Source of the DNA: Vishniacozyma victoriae
Lineage: Eukaryota > Basidiomycota > Tremellomycetes > Tremellales > Bulleribasidiaceae
Direction: 5' to 3'
NCBI GenBank assembly: GCA_017654735.1
Contig: JADPYG010000091.1
Coordinates: 310,001 to 374,000, forward strand
Length of the DNA stretch: 64,000 nucleotides
Below are positions 50,746-61,675 of the stretch, one piece after another. The stretch's first letter is position 1, and the number at the start of each line of letters is the position of its first letter. The position numbers and the translations under genes were made by a program. The notes below the pieces were generated by a model. That model had not been told where the DNA came from, searched no databases, and was given only the letters and a program-made list of their open reading frames with translations.

Positions 50746-53545
50746 TCAGGGATATTCACGATGCCTTGCACAATCAGTACACTGTACTAGCTCCCGCGAC
50801 ATTGACTTACTATGATCGGGCAAGGCAAAGGGGTTAGCAAATCCCAAGTTCGAGGTATCGTCAAATACGGCGAGATCCTGTCCATTAGCGCCAGAACACA
50901 CTGAAATCGTACAGCTCCCCAGTCACCGCCGATACCAGCACCGCCGAGAAGGTCATCGGCGAGAAACAGGTCCAGGCCAAAGTCTAGCGTCAGTGACGAC
51001 TTGGAACCCGGTCCGTACCATAAGGAACCGTTCGGTCGGGCGAGGCTGGTCGTGTTTTGGGTGGAATCACCCGTTCCTTGCGAGCTTTCCGCAAAACCCG
51101 CTGCAGAGTCCGGCCATGGTGGAAGCCAGGAACTGGGGTCAGCGAAATACATTTAGTTGTTTTGAAGGTACCTTCATCGAGCCTTGAAGCAAGGGCTTCT
51201 ACGTCACGGCCCGTTTGCCTCAAGTCCACTTCGTCAGGGAGTAGGCTCGCGAGCCGGATCAAGAAACGAGCCGCAAATACCATCGCGACATCTACCGGTC
51301 AACCTAGATGCTGTGCTCCCGACGTACGTGTGTAGTGATTCCCATAACGGAACGTATGTCGATACTGAGAGTCAGCGAGGGACAAGAAGTCCAGCTTGCC
51401 TCTTGATGAAGGGTTATCTGCATCAGCCTCTGTGCAGCACGCAGCGCCGACGTCAACCACATCCGTCTTTCTGCAGACTGATACACGAGATCCTCCCTTT
51501 TCTTGATGCCGTACAAGACCTTTGAATTGGTGTGAAGACTAGGCAAGTTAGTCAGGCTGTAATGCGACTCACATCGCATGGCAGTGTTCATGGTGCACTA
51601 AGGATCAGCAGTATCCTCAGGTATCACATACTGGTCGACCTGATGATATGATCGGGCGAAAGTCCCCGGGACTCGTAAAAATTGTCCCAGAATGCAAACC
51701 ATTCGACCGTCAGCCTATTGGCTTCTCGGACCTTGTCATCCAGGTCTGGAATGCTTTGAAACGGATCTTGACGAAACGGCATGTAAAGCGGGACTAAATG
51801 TTCAGCTCAGATGTGAAACGATCTTACGCCGATAGGTGAGTAGCTCGCAGGCGGATAGTAGACGACAGTCCTCCATCGTTGTCCACGGATGAGATACAAA
51901 TAGACGGCCTAGATGGAGTTGCTCATCCGCAAACGGAAACACTGGTCGACCGAGATTATAGGCGAGCCTATTGTTTAAGCCAATAGGAGGGTCCAGGTAA
52001 CTCACTCAAAACGAGTCTTGCAGAGCTACTGATCAGCAATGCCAAGGTACGGACCTACCGCAAGCCATGTCCTCCCACCCTTGATCCCGAGCCATTGCTG
52101 AGCCGCGGTCGGGATGTTGTCACCTGCCAAAAGGCATTGCTCGACAATGAATGGCAGGCAGAGGTGTAGTGCTAAGTCGATGCTACCATTGAGCCCTGAT
52201 ATGAACACCCACTCACCCCATGGCAAGTGCATGGACTAGGCGTCAGCAGAGGACGAGGCCATATGAATCGACTCACTCCCTAATCGCCATCCAGAGTCGC
52301 CCCACAAGGATAAAAGCACTATAACGGCGTCAGCAAGATGATGGCTACATATCTCTATACTCACATAAAGCCTGCACCGTTTCAATAGATGCCTCGGCAT
52401 TGAATAGGGTGTCCGAGCCTGATGATCAGCAGTGATCCTAGAAATATCATTCAACTTACACAGCTTCTCCACGTGATTTCGAGCACTCTGCTGGACATAC
52501 GAGACGTCTGATAAAATCAGCTAGCCCAGACTCGGCCAGTCATTGCTCACTGGACCCATCCTCGACAATCTTGGCAATGAGAATGATGGCGGATACTGCC
52601 AAAGGTGATCGAAGCCGTAGACTAGTATATCAGCGAGGGAACAGGTCAACGACTTGCCTGTCCCAGGTGTCGGTCTGAGGATTAAATATCGGCACAAACG
52701 AATGTGGTCTAGCAAAGAAGCTACGAGTTAGCAACGACAATGATACGGCTAGGACTTACTCGGCAAATAACCGCATACCCTCGGCCGGCGAGCATATCCC
52801 TATATCGACAGGGTCGGTAGACGGCATATTTGTAGCTGATTGCGGGTGATACTGGCTGTCTTGATTGCTGATTTGTTGAGCCGGAGACAACGAGGGCTGT
52901 GAAGCACTTGCAACGCTCTTCCCGGTTCTCCTACCTAGAAACGATTGCTGAAACATGCTGTCCATTGGAGCAGAAAGAGCAGCCTCCTGGATCGGATCGG
53001 GATCAGGACCGCCTTCGTCTGAGCCTTCTGTACTCTGAGCGCGGAGTTCCGGTAAAGGGAGAGCTGCATGGGTATGATTCCCAGCGGAAAAAGCGAATGG
53101 TGATTCGGATTCGATGGCAGGAGCACCTTGTGCAGAAGCTATATGGTTAATCAAAGAGATCGAACATCGTGTACGCACTATGAGGGTTAACATCCCTGGG
53201 CAGACTCTGCTCTATGAGCTGCATGACCAATCTTTCTAGACGGTTGATCTGTTCGCCCATGTCATCTAGACGTACAGAGACATCCGCGGTCAAGACACGG
53301 GCGCTTCGGTCGAATGTACAGCGCAAGCCGCCGGTGGAGCATCGTTCGCAGGGCGGCTCTTCCTTGCCCAAGCAACGAAGTTTGGCCCGAGCGCAGTTGT
53401 CCTGCTGATTAGCCTTTGGCGTTGGAACTGGTATCTCGACGAACACAGGCCTCTGTACCGTCAGCCCTCTCCTACTATGCCGCTCACTAGCTGATTCCCT
53501 GGCTCTTTTACTTGGGCGTTCGCCCGGACCTATGCTTGTGTCCAT
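50746..53545 (-). CDS. Zn2Cys6 transcription factor of the sugar-use cluster
   Basis: After the basic start MDTSIGPGERPSKRARESA, the zinc cluster is complete only if an 8-nt exon (53445-53452) is included: KAC, then DNCARAKLRCLGKEEPPC and ERCSTGGLRCTFDRSARV. A coiled helix (MGEQINRLERLVMQLIEQ) follows, then a Ser/Gln/Pro linker and a fungal_trans region in many small exons to about 51000. The last exons probably give GGDWGAV, then DLAVFDDTSNLGFANPF and PFALPDH. The exact stop (50746 or near 50774) is unsure. It sits directly beside a GH32 gene and carries in its own promoter the 15-bp element also found in the GH32/transporter promoter, so it is the likely regulator. Confidence 0.8.
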
Positions 53546-53610
53546 GTGATGATATATCAGGAGATGTAACGATCAAGTTGAAAGACTCGGTTACAAGTGG
53601 CAGCCCCGGA

Positions 53611-53625
53611 CTCGGAGCTCGGTCG
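53611..53625. promoter_or_regulatory. 15-bp CGG-rich element in the regulator's own promoter
   Basis: CTCGGAGCTCGGTCG lies 66 bp upstream of the regulator's ATG, within a CGG-dense stretch (53605-53645). The identical 15-mer recurs at 55606-55620 in the GH32/transporter promoter. Direct CTCGG repeats are plausible half-sites for a Zn2Cys6 dimer. Confidence 0.6.
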
Positions 53626-53671
53626 GAGCCCGGAGATCCCCCGAGAAATGCAGCCCACATGATTGCATTGT

Positions 53672-55544
53672 CTACACTTTCCAGGATCTAAGTAGCATTT
53701 CACCCACGTCCCCATCCGATACCGCCTCCAAGGTGCATGGCCCTCCATAGAGTCGAGTACTCAAAGCGAATCTGTCATTTGCAAAAACTTCCAAAATCCC
53801 ATGATCATACAACATGTACACCTCCAGCTTCTCCCATCCGTCGACCGTTTCAAACAGTGTATGTTTCCCATGCTCGGTGTCGGTGTTGATATCTTGGTCA
53901 TCGCTTGATTCCGAACGGCGAATTACTATCCGCTCTTCAAAGGGCAAGAAAAGGATTTCCGCATTGCCTATGGTCAGCTGATGGGACGGATCAAGTTTTA
54001 CCTTTTTCAAAGATGAACCTCACACCAACATGTTTTGCACCCTCGACGGATGCCGAAAGTTCGGCTGCAAATGAAGAGCGTAGGGTGGGCGAGCGATGAT
54101 CGATCAGATTGTCATGGGGCAAATGACGGAGCTTGTGTATAGGTCGGATCCCTAGCGTACGTACCGTTATACCCTTAGCGCCCGGATGGACTGTTGTCGT
54201 GAAGGGTGGGATATCGTTTAGAGGACTCGAAAGGGTACCTATAACACCTGGCGTCATCTGTTCAAATAGTTCCCTAAGGCAAGACATCGCTCCCGCCCAG
54301 CCCTGTCGCCTTCTGCCGCGGTCCGTGAGGTCGTTGTCAACCAACCAGCCTGTGGTCAGAATGACGCCCCTGCGATTATACTTACCAATCGACAATGTCC
54401 TCCCGTCGTTTGCTTTAAACACTTGACCAGCATAGTAGTTGCCCCAGTCTACGATTCCTTCCGAGCTCTTGTCGAACTGAACGTGTCCATTCGTGTTCGC
54501 CGACAAATGACCCGAAAACCATACCTGCCAGCTCGGGATCTTGTCGTTCGGATAAGTGTGATCGGCCCATTTTCCTTCGCTGCCGATAATGACTACTTGT
54601 AGCGAACCAAGTGTGATGAACGAAGGGCATTCCCAGTTGTCTCCCAGATCGCCTACCCAGGGTGAGCGCGGTGGTATCACCCGTTTGGCGGGTGGGATCA
54701 GTTGTCCCAGATACTCCCAGTCGCCAGTCAACGAGTCCTTGATCGAAGCTGCCGGTGGAAGTCTGTACATGAAAACGGTAGGGCCGCAATCCTGGATACC
54801 TCCTGCGACAAGAACGTAGGTACGATCTGTGCAACCTGCCACCTTGTCAGAAGCCTTCCAGGGCGAGATGAAGGGATCACGCCAGCCGGTCACCTGAGGT
54901 ATAAGTTTCTCTTCGTGAACTTAAGTCCTACACTCACATTGGCCGGCGGCATGACCTTCAGCAGCTCCGGATCCTTCAAGAGTGTTTGACCGTTGTTCAT
55001 TGATACTGCCAGCGCGAGTCTTTCCTGGCCATTCACATAGCCTTTGTCGCTGTTGACAGAGTCATTGATCTAGGACATCAGCAGGCGTTAGCTACAGTCA
55101 CTTACTGCGGAGTATACGAATATGGGGTCCGAGTTCCGCTGTGAACCAGGATACAGACCGCCCTGCCCGCCTCAGCGCTTTCTACTTTCACAGTCCACAT
55201 CAGTCATGCATCCCACCTACCGTGAATACCCCCATGTGGTCGTAGGTCCCCAAGCCACCGGGCATCATGACCGGTCCAGGGCCAGAGTCCCAGCGCACCC
55301 CATCATACGACCAGGCATGTCCCCATCCAATCTCATGAGACCACTCGGTTGATGAAGGGACCCCTGGTTCTCTTCAGCCTATTCCTCAGCCAATACCTAC
55401 ATTGATAATAGCAGTGGAAAACGCCTTGATCGTCCTGATATGGCTGCAATGTCAGTCCAGCTGTTGCTGAGTGCTTACGGCGCAGGGATCATTTATCCAG
55501 CCCCGAGGGGGTGTAAGATGCCATTCGGGTCGAAGAAATTGCAT
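53672..55544 (-). CDS. Glycoside hydrolase family 32 enzyme (invertase/inulinase type), no signal peptide
   Basis: GH32 enzymes hydrolyse beta-fructosides such as sucrose and fructans. The start MQFLRPEWHLTPPRG runs straight into WINDPC, the nucleophile-Asp motif (usually WMNDPNG). Then come FHCYYQ, WSHEIGWGHAWSYDG, and DPIFVYSA across short introns. The stabiliser motif is TGWRDPFISPW, and the acid/base motif is DNWECPSF with ECP. A C-terminal beta-sandwich follows (GKHTLFETVDGWEKLEVYML, HGILEVFANDRFALSTRLY). The beta-sandwich with EVFAND is the GH32C module. No signal peptide or upstream coding exon was found, so the enzyme should be cytosolic and act on imported sugar. It lies between its probable regulator and a divergent sugar transporter. 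Confidence 0.9.
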
Positions 55545-55605
55545 CGCGCCCTTGCTGAGCGAATCTAGCACTCGAAGGGCTCATTGTAAGGCTAGAACCA
55601 TTTAC

Positions 55606-55620
55606 CTCGGAGCTCGGTCG
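55606..55620. promoter_or_regulatory. Second copy of the 15-bp CGG-rich element, in the GH32/transporter promoter
   Basis: This is CTCGGAGCTCGGTCG, identical to 53611-53625. Further CTCGG units follow at about 55634, 55641 and 55667. It is placed 62 bp from the GH32 start and about 170 bp from the transporter start, able to serve both. Confidence 0.6.
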
Positions 55621-55640
55621 CGAATTCCAGGTACTCGGGG

Positions 55641-55652
55641 CTCGGCGCCGAG
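55641..55652. promoter_or_regulatory. Perfect 12-bp palindrome CTCGGCGCCGAG
   Basis: The dodecamer reads identically on both strands and contains inverted CGG half-sites. It lies in the same 248-bp divergent promoter as the 15-bp element. Confidence 0.55.
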
Positions 55653-55735
55653 AACAAGAGTGCAGCCTCGGAAGTCGGCACCGCCACGTGTCTTTCTGGA
55701 CATGATTGAGTTCTCCCCTCTACCGCCTGTTGATG

Positions 55736-55743
55736 TATATATA
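55736..55743 (+). promoter_or_regulatory. TATA box of the sugar transporter
   Basis: TATATATA lies 57 bp before the ATG at 55793. Its position argues against the upstream in-frame Met at 55706 as the start. Confidence 0.6.
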
Positions 55744-55792
55744 CTCCTCATTCGGGGCATCATGGAGACCCATCAGCCCTCAACTTTCTCTC

Positions 55793-57778
55793 ATGATGGA
55801 AGACACTCAGAAGACAATCACTCTCACCAATGCACAACTCGAAAGAGTGAATGCGGGCGACATCGACCCCGTCTTGCTCCTTGCTGGCCATGCCATGATT
55901 CTTGATGAAAAGGAGCGATCTACCATCGAAACCCTCAAGACTCATTGGAAGGCAGCCGTATACAGCTTGATCCTGAGCACTGCATTGATTATGGAAGGCT
56001 ACGACGCAGTCATTGTAAGTCCCCGTCTGGACGTTCGGTCGTAAAGCTGATGAACTAGATGGGCTCTTTTTACGGACAACCTGCTTTCCAGCGACGCTTT
56101 GGAGTTGAGCAGCCTGATGGTCGATATATCATCCCCGCCAACTGGCAGACTGGTATCCAGAATAGTATAACGGTCGGTGTCCTCATCGGTCTCTGCATTT
56201 GCGGTTACTGCCAAGAACGATTCGGATCCAGGAGGACTTATATGGCCGGCATGGTTGCCATGATTGGAACCATCTTCATCCCCGTCTTCTCGACTTCACT
56301 CGGAATGCTTCTCGCGGGCTCTTTTCTCATGGGTATACCTTGGGGAATCTTCCGTACGTCCATTCTACGCATCATGTAACTGCACTGACGTATCAGAAAC
56401 CTTGACGACCGCCTACGCTACCGAGATATGTCCAGTGAACCTACGTGGGATTCTCGCTTCATTCGTCAATATGGCTTGGGGTATCGGGATCTTCCTCTCC
56501 GTGAGCTCTTCCCAATGACCCGAGAGGTGCCCTGACGATTCAGTCCGGGGTAGCCCGAGCGGTGTTGCCCATTCAGAGTGACCTCGGGTGGAAGCTCCCA
56601 TTCATGCTGCAATGGGTCTGGCCCATACCCCTGTTGATTGGTGCCTATCTGGCCCCTGAGAGCAAGTCCACTACATCTGATGTCGACCTGACTGACTCTT
56701 AGGTCCTTGGTGGCTTGTCCGCAAAGGCCGCTTCGAAGAGGCTAAAGGTGCGCTTGTGAAGGCTGCGCGAAAGGGCTTCTATGAGGACAAGAATCTGGAT
56801 GGATACCTCGCGTTCATGAAGCATACGAACGACATGGAAAAGGCCGAGTCTGCCGAGGGATCATACCTCGAGTGCTTCAAGGGAACAAACTTACGGCGAA
56901 CCGAGATCATGTTTGGTGTCTGGCTAGTTCAAAACTGGGGTGGACAGGGAGTTACTTCGTTGACAGTCTTATTGTGAGTCACTGCCTTGCTTGCGATAGC
57001 TGATGACAGCTTTCAGCAAGCCGGTCTCAGCGTTGTCGCCTCTTTCGATCTCGCTCTTGCTCTCAACTCGATGTTCATCATTGGTACCCTTGTCTGTTGG
57101 TTCCGTGAGTTCCCTTGAGATCCTCATGTCGGTCCGACCTAATATCCAGTACAACCACGATTCGGCCGACGGACTCTATACCTCTACGGACTCCTGACCT
57201 GCGCCGTCTTACTCCTGGCGGTCGGGATCATGGCATGCGTAGAGCAGAACAACGCTATCCGGTACACGATCGGGTCGTTCATGATTTTGATAAACTTCTT
57301 CTACAACACGTCGTACGGACCGCTCTGCTACACTATCGCGGGCGAGCTACCATCATCACGAATTCGAACTCGATCTTTGGTAATGGGCCGGGCCGTGTAC
57401 TCGGTATGCGGAATTATCACGGGCCAGCTTATGCCTCGAATGCTGGACCCGGCTGGCTGGAATCTGGGAGCCAAGACCGCCTTCTTCTGGTTGGGTACCA
57501 ACATCATCTGTACCACCTGGTGCTACTTCCGACTTCCCGAAACTGGCGGCTTCTCGTTCGCCGAACTTGATATTCTTTTCGCCAACAAGGTCCCGACCCG
57601 AAAGTTCAAGAAGGTCAAGATTCAAGGTACGTGTTCGGCTCTGGTATATGTCCCGCGCTGATCTTTAGACGACTCGCATATTAGCGAGCAGCTTGAAATG
57701 AGCAAGGAGCAGCTCAAGATGGACGAGGTTGATCACTTGGAGCATGAACCTCGGACCGCAACATACGTGGCCGAGTAA
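55793..57778 (+). CDS. MFS sugar transporter, alpha-glucoside:proton symporter type
   Basis: The start [19 protein letters not shown] was chosen because a TATA box lies just upstream. Family marks in order: [64 protein letters not shown] and [17 protein letters not shown]. Then come [34 protein letters not shown] and the C-terminal [16 protein letters not shown], the PETKG-type motif. This pattern fits Mal11/Agt1-like carriers that import maltose, sucrose or related glucosides. The intron 56662-56702 uses a GC donor (GCAAGT). It is divergent from the GH32 gene with 248 bp between starts, consistent with uptake of intact sucrose followed by cytosolic cleavage. Confidence 0.9.
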
Positions 57779-58762
57779 GGGGGATACGCAGAGATCCAAG
57801 GGTGGGCTTGTCGAGGTGATAACTATTTGTGCATGTATCCAATCGTCGTTCCAGGCTCAGATCGACCGTGACTTTCAGAGACAACTGTGGAGGTACAGAT
57901 GTAATTGAGGCAAGTCCCGGCTCCAGAAGGAGTTGTCGATCCCAATCATGAACTGGCAGAATCTTCTCGCATGCATGCAATGATCAGTCCTGAGAAACTT
58001 GGTGCAGGTATGTGATTCCGAGCTCTTTCTCGCATGAAGAGGCTCGCAAATAGAGGCCAAGCATGGCTCAGTATGATTCGGAACCGAGAACACCGACGTA
58101 TCGTAAGTTGGAAACCGGTCAGCCAGTCACACTGGCTCGAAAGGACTTGAATTGCTGTATTCTTGGATGATCGATTCTGACGGCCGGCCTCCGGGCTGAA
58201 TGGGCAGTCATGAACGATCACTGGGAATTCATAGTAATTTGAGAGTCTTACAGGTATACAAGGGATTGGGCTGTAGATGACATGGACAGGGACTTTTACA
58301 TACAGCGTATAGACAAGAGCAGTGGAGGGAGAAGGGTTTCGGCGTGAATGACAGCTGTGGAGGTTCAAGAGGCAGATCCATGAGACCATGGCTAGGAAGG
58401 CGAGGAGTGACTGAGAGGTTTCGAACCTCTCAGCATAGTCTGCTCGACGAAGGGAGGCTCCATTGTCCTGTCTGAATTTGTTGGAGCACTTTATCATTCC
58501 GCACAGAGGATTTGGTGCCGGACGACATACTGCCAGATTTGCTCCTGGTACGGTCACACGTGCGCGGCATGGTAGCTGTCTCCGAGGTGTCGGGTGGAGC
58601 GCAGGTTGCTGCGGGCGAAGTGTTGCCGTTTGCGAGGCAAGTGGGTGCGTCCCGGAGAGATGGACTTGTAGGAGCGGCAGCAAAGGAGTCTGTGGACGGG
58701 AACCTGCTATCCATTGCGTGGCGAGTAACGACAGTGTCGGGGATGGACGGTACCACGTCCTC
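57779..58762. other. Region between the transporter and the small minus-strand gene
   Basis: This holds the transporter 3' end and, on the minus strand at 58430-58753, a frame that stays open beyond the TGA of the next gene. A long minus-strand frame (57946-58935) has poor composition for coding and overlaps the better frame, so it is not called. Confidence 0.35.
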
Positions 58763-59198
58763 TCAAGGCTCGACAAAAGCAGCAGCTGAGACCGTGGGTA
58801 GAGCATTTCCATCTTGGGTCGGTGTGGATTGTCTACTTGTGGGGCTGTGTCGGGTATCATAGTGATTAAGCGAAGGAAGGGCTTCTCTCCCGTACTTCTT
58901 GAGGAAAGCCCTCCTATACCATTCGTCATACTCAACAGCCTCCTGAGCCCGTCTGATTCGATCTTGCGAGGCTTGCTCCATTCTGGCCCGACAGAATCCT
59001 TGCTTAGGATGTCCGTAGCCTATTAACTGCTTAGCACTGACTTAGAAGTGATAAGCAGTCAATAGGAGGGAAAATCTACAATAGGGTACGCAGGCGTCTG
59101 AGCGCATTACGTAACTCCAACGTGATCCAGGCTTGTCGTTCCTCAAGGGTCATGCAGGAGGCCGCTGCCTCAAATCGGTCTCTCCAGAGTGTGTCCAT
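58763..59198 (-). CDS. Small hypothetical protein
   Basis: Exon 1 (59090-59198) reads MDTLWRDRFEAAASCMTLEE then LELRNALRRL. A splice in phase reaches RFCRARMEQASQDRIRRAQE and VEYDEWYRRAFLKKYGREAL. The frame ends at TGA (58763-58765) after VSAAAFVEP. It is helical, rich in Arg/Glu, about 115 residues. The same frame stays open for about 110 more codons past the TGA, so either the annotated end is wrong, an intron removes the stop, or the gene is truncated. No family is recognised. Confidence 0.5.
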
Positions 59199-59627
59199 GA
59201 TAGTGTGATGGGGCAATATGAAGGTGAATGAGGAAGCAAGTTGAGTTGTAGAAAGAATGCCTTCTAAATCATGTCAGTTTGTCGGTGGGGTGGCGTGACT
59301 CGTAGCATCTGAAAGGTGAGTTGCTGTGCGACGTCTCCCACTCGCCGCTCCTTTCACGCTCAGGACTACTTGCTGGAGCTGTCATCGATAATGACCACAG
59401 AGGCAGATTATGAAAGGTCGCCCTTTGCCCGGCTCCAACTGGCCTCACCCGCATGAGATACACAGGGACCAAGCAGTTGAAAGGAAGGAGCGGTGTCCTT
59501 TCTAAGACCACCCCCTTTCGGCTCCTCTTCCCTTGGGACAAGGGAAGCGTTGGAACGGAGTGTAGCTCCAGCTGGTCGCGTTGATTGACGACTCATGAGA
59601 CTCTTCTCATAAATTCGTATCCATTAG

Positions 59628-61176
59628 ATGACCCTCTCCAATTACCTTACAGGCCATGAAGCCATAGCTTCAGTCGCCGCAGCGGAAATCACTCTACATC
59701 AGGTACTACAAGACCACAAAGACCGATATGAACAAAGGAATGACCAGGTGAAAGCTTGGGCCTGTGTTGATATGACCAAGATCCCTCCATCGATAGGACC
59801 TTTGACCGGAGTTGTCATTGGAATTAAGGATATCATGCGTCTGTCTTATGCTATCACTTCTTTATATCGGCAGCTGACTCGCAGACACTCACGATTTTCC
59901 AACTGAACATGGCTCGCCGATGTACAAAGGTTCTCCCAATGGTGTGGATGCAGCTGTGGTTGCTCTTCTGAGGCATGCTGGTGCGTGCTTGATAGGCAAG
60001 ACCGTGAGCATATTCCCCCAAACGCAATATTACCGGCACTAACACGCTGTTAGGCTGTGAATGAATTCGCTATTGCCGGGTCCGATAATTTACTTACCGG
60101 AAATCCGTTTGATACGGAACTTCGACCGGGTACATCGTCTGCGGGATCTGCTGCTGCTGTCTCGGATTACCAATGTCATGTTGCGATAGGGTCCCAGACT
60201 GTACGTGTCAATGAATCCAACGGAAAAACAGCTGAACGGAGTAGGGAGCTTCGGTCACTCGTCCGGCTAGTTACTGTGGAGTTTTCGGGTTCAAACCTAC
60301 GTAAGTACCTTATTCAATCTGACTGACATTCAGATGGGGATTAGTCTCGCTGGAAGGAATCAAACCGCTAGAACCCTCGATAGACACTATTGGTATTTTC
60401 GGTCGATCCATCAGTGATATCCAACTCGTCGCGAGGGTATTGCGTGTTGTCGCAGATCCGCTGCCAGACCTTGTCAATCCGACACTCAAGAATTGTCGTT
60501 TCGGATTTGTCAAGACAGAACTCTTTGACTCACTTGGATCCAGGAGCCTCAAAGGAGCCTGGGAGCAGGCGAAGAATGCACTCAGTGAAGCTGGAGCAAC
60601 AATCGAGGAGCTCGACTTGGGAGAAGAGTTTAAGGGGTGGGAAGGAGAGGGTGGGAGATTCGACACAATCATCAATGCCGCTGCAAGTGTAGCTTGCCTG
60701 AGGGAGTATACTCTTGATCCGAATCATATCTCGCCTTCCATCGCATATCAAGTCAAACAGGGTATACCTACCAGAAACGTCGCCACGATTCTAGATGATC
60801 TCGCAGCTCTGCGATCTAAATTTGACCAGATTGCTCGACAGTACGATGCCATCATTGCACCGTCTTCTCTTGACGTAGCACCCAACAAGCATGATGCCGA
60901 CACCATTGAGATCGGGGGACTCTGGTCTGGACTCCATGTCCCAGCGATTAGTATTCCTGGATTGGCTGGATTGAACGGTCTTCCTATCGGATTGACTATG
61001 GTCGCTTCAAGGTGTGTCTTTCGAGGTTCTTCTGCTGCTGCTGACGGGATTTCAGATACGATGATGGAAGCCTACTCCGAGCTGCAAACCTTGTTGCTGA
61101 AGTGTTTATTGGAGCTGGAGAAAAGGATATGAGACAAATCCCCGCGCCGGAAGGAGTTGTACATCTCAGACTATGA
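59628..61176 (+). CDS. Amidase-signature hydrolase, paralogue 2
   Basis: The start is MTLSNYLTGHEAIASVAAAE. Motifs: GIKDIM, CLIGKT (Lys), ELRPGTSSAGSAAAVSDYQ (cis-Ser), and after an intron ending TAG at about 60242, GASVTRPASYCGVFGFKPT (nucleophile Ser). The middle has [20 protein letters not shown] and GLHVPAISIPGLAGLNGLPI. The last exon gives YDDGSLLRAANLVAEVFIGA and ends VVHLRL. The sequence preceding the nucleophile is Gly-Ala instead of Gly-Gly. It is tandem with paralogue 3 downstream, 500 bp apart, same strand, same intron positions. It is cytosolic by absence of a signal peptide; the substrate is unknown. Confidence 0.9.
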
Positions 61177-61675
61177 AGTGGCCGCAGTGTATCGCATGCA
61201 GCAAATGACTATGGTCCGTGACGAGAGAACTCCGTTGTGTGGTCACTAGCTCTTGTATACGGATGGAGCGTTACAAAGAGAGGCGAGGCGGTTCCAAAAG
61301 AGATCAAGACACCTCAACACTGCCGATCTACATTCGCCCAGTGATATCAGCAAAAGTCGCTTTTCCCATCCATTTTAGTTGTTCACATGTCTGATTGACC
61401 TGGACGCAAGTGTGTTTTACAGGACCTCAATGACAACGGCTAACACCTTGATAGAGTCACCTTGATTTGTCTATTACTATGTGTACGGATCAGCGATTTG
61501 GATCACTGAAAGGACGAAAGTTGGACATGGATCCTTCCAATACAACCGAGCAGACACACAGCCTTTTGAAAGATATACTCCCTTCACGTCAGTTCAAAGG
61601 AAAGACGACCAATTAGGTCTATCAATAAAGAATCAACGACCTTTCACCTCTCACTCTCACTCGTTTATACACGAA
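61177..61675. other. Intergenic region between amidase paralogues 2 and 3
   Basis: These 500 bp carry the terminator region of paralogue 2 and the promoter of paralogue 3. An open frame from 61481 runs in frame into the amidase start but has no counterpart in the other copies, so it is taken as leader. No TATA box is obvious. Confidence 0.35.

Noticed and set aside
57946..58935. 329-codon minus-strand open frame
   Set aside because: Its composition is Pro/Arg/Ser/Leu-rich with no domain, and it overlaps, in another frame, the better-supported small gene and its continuation.
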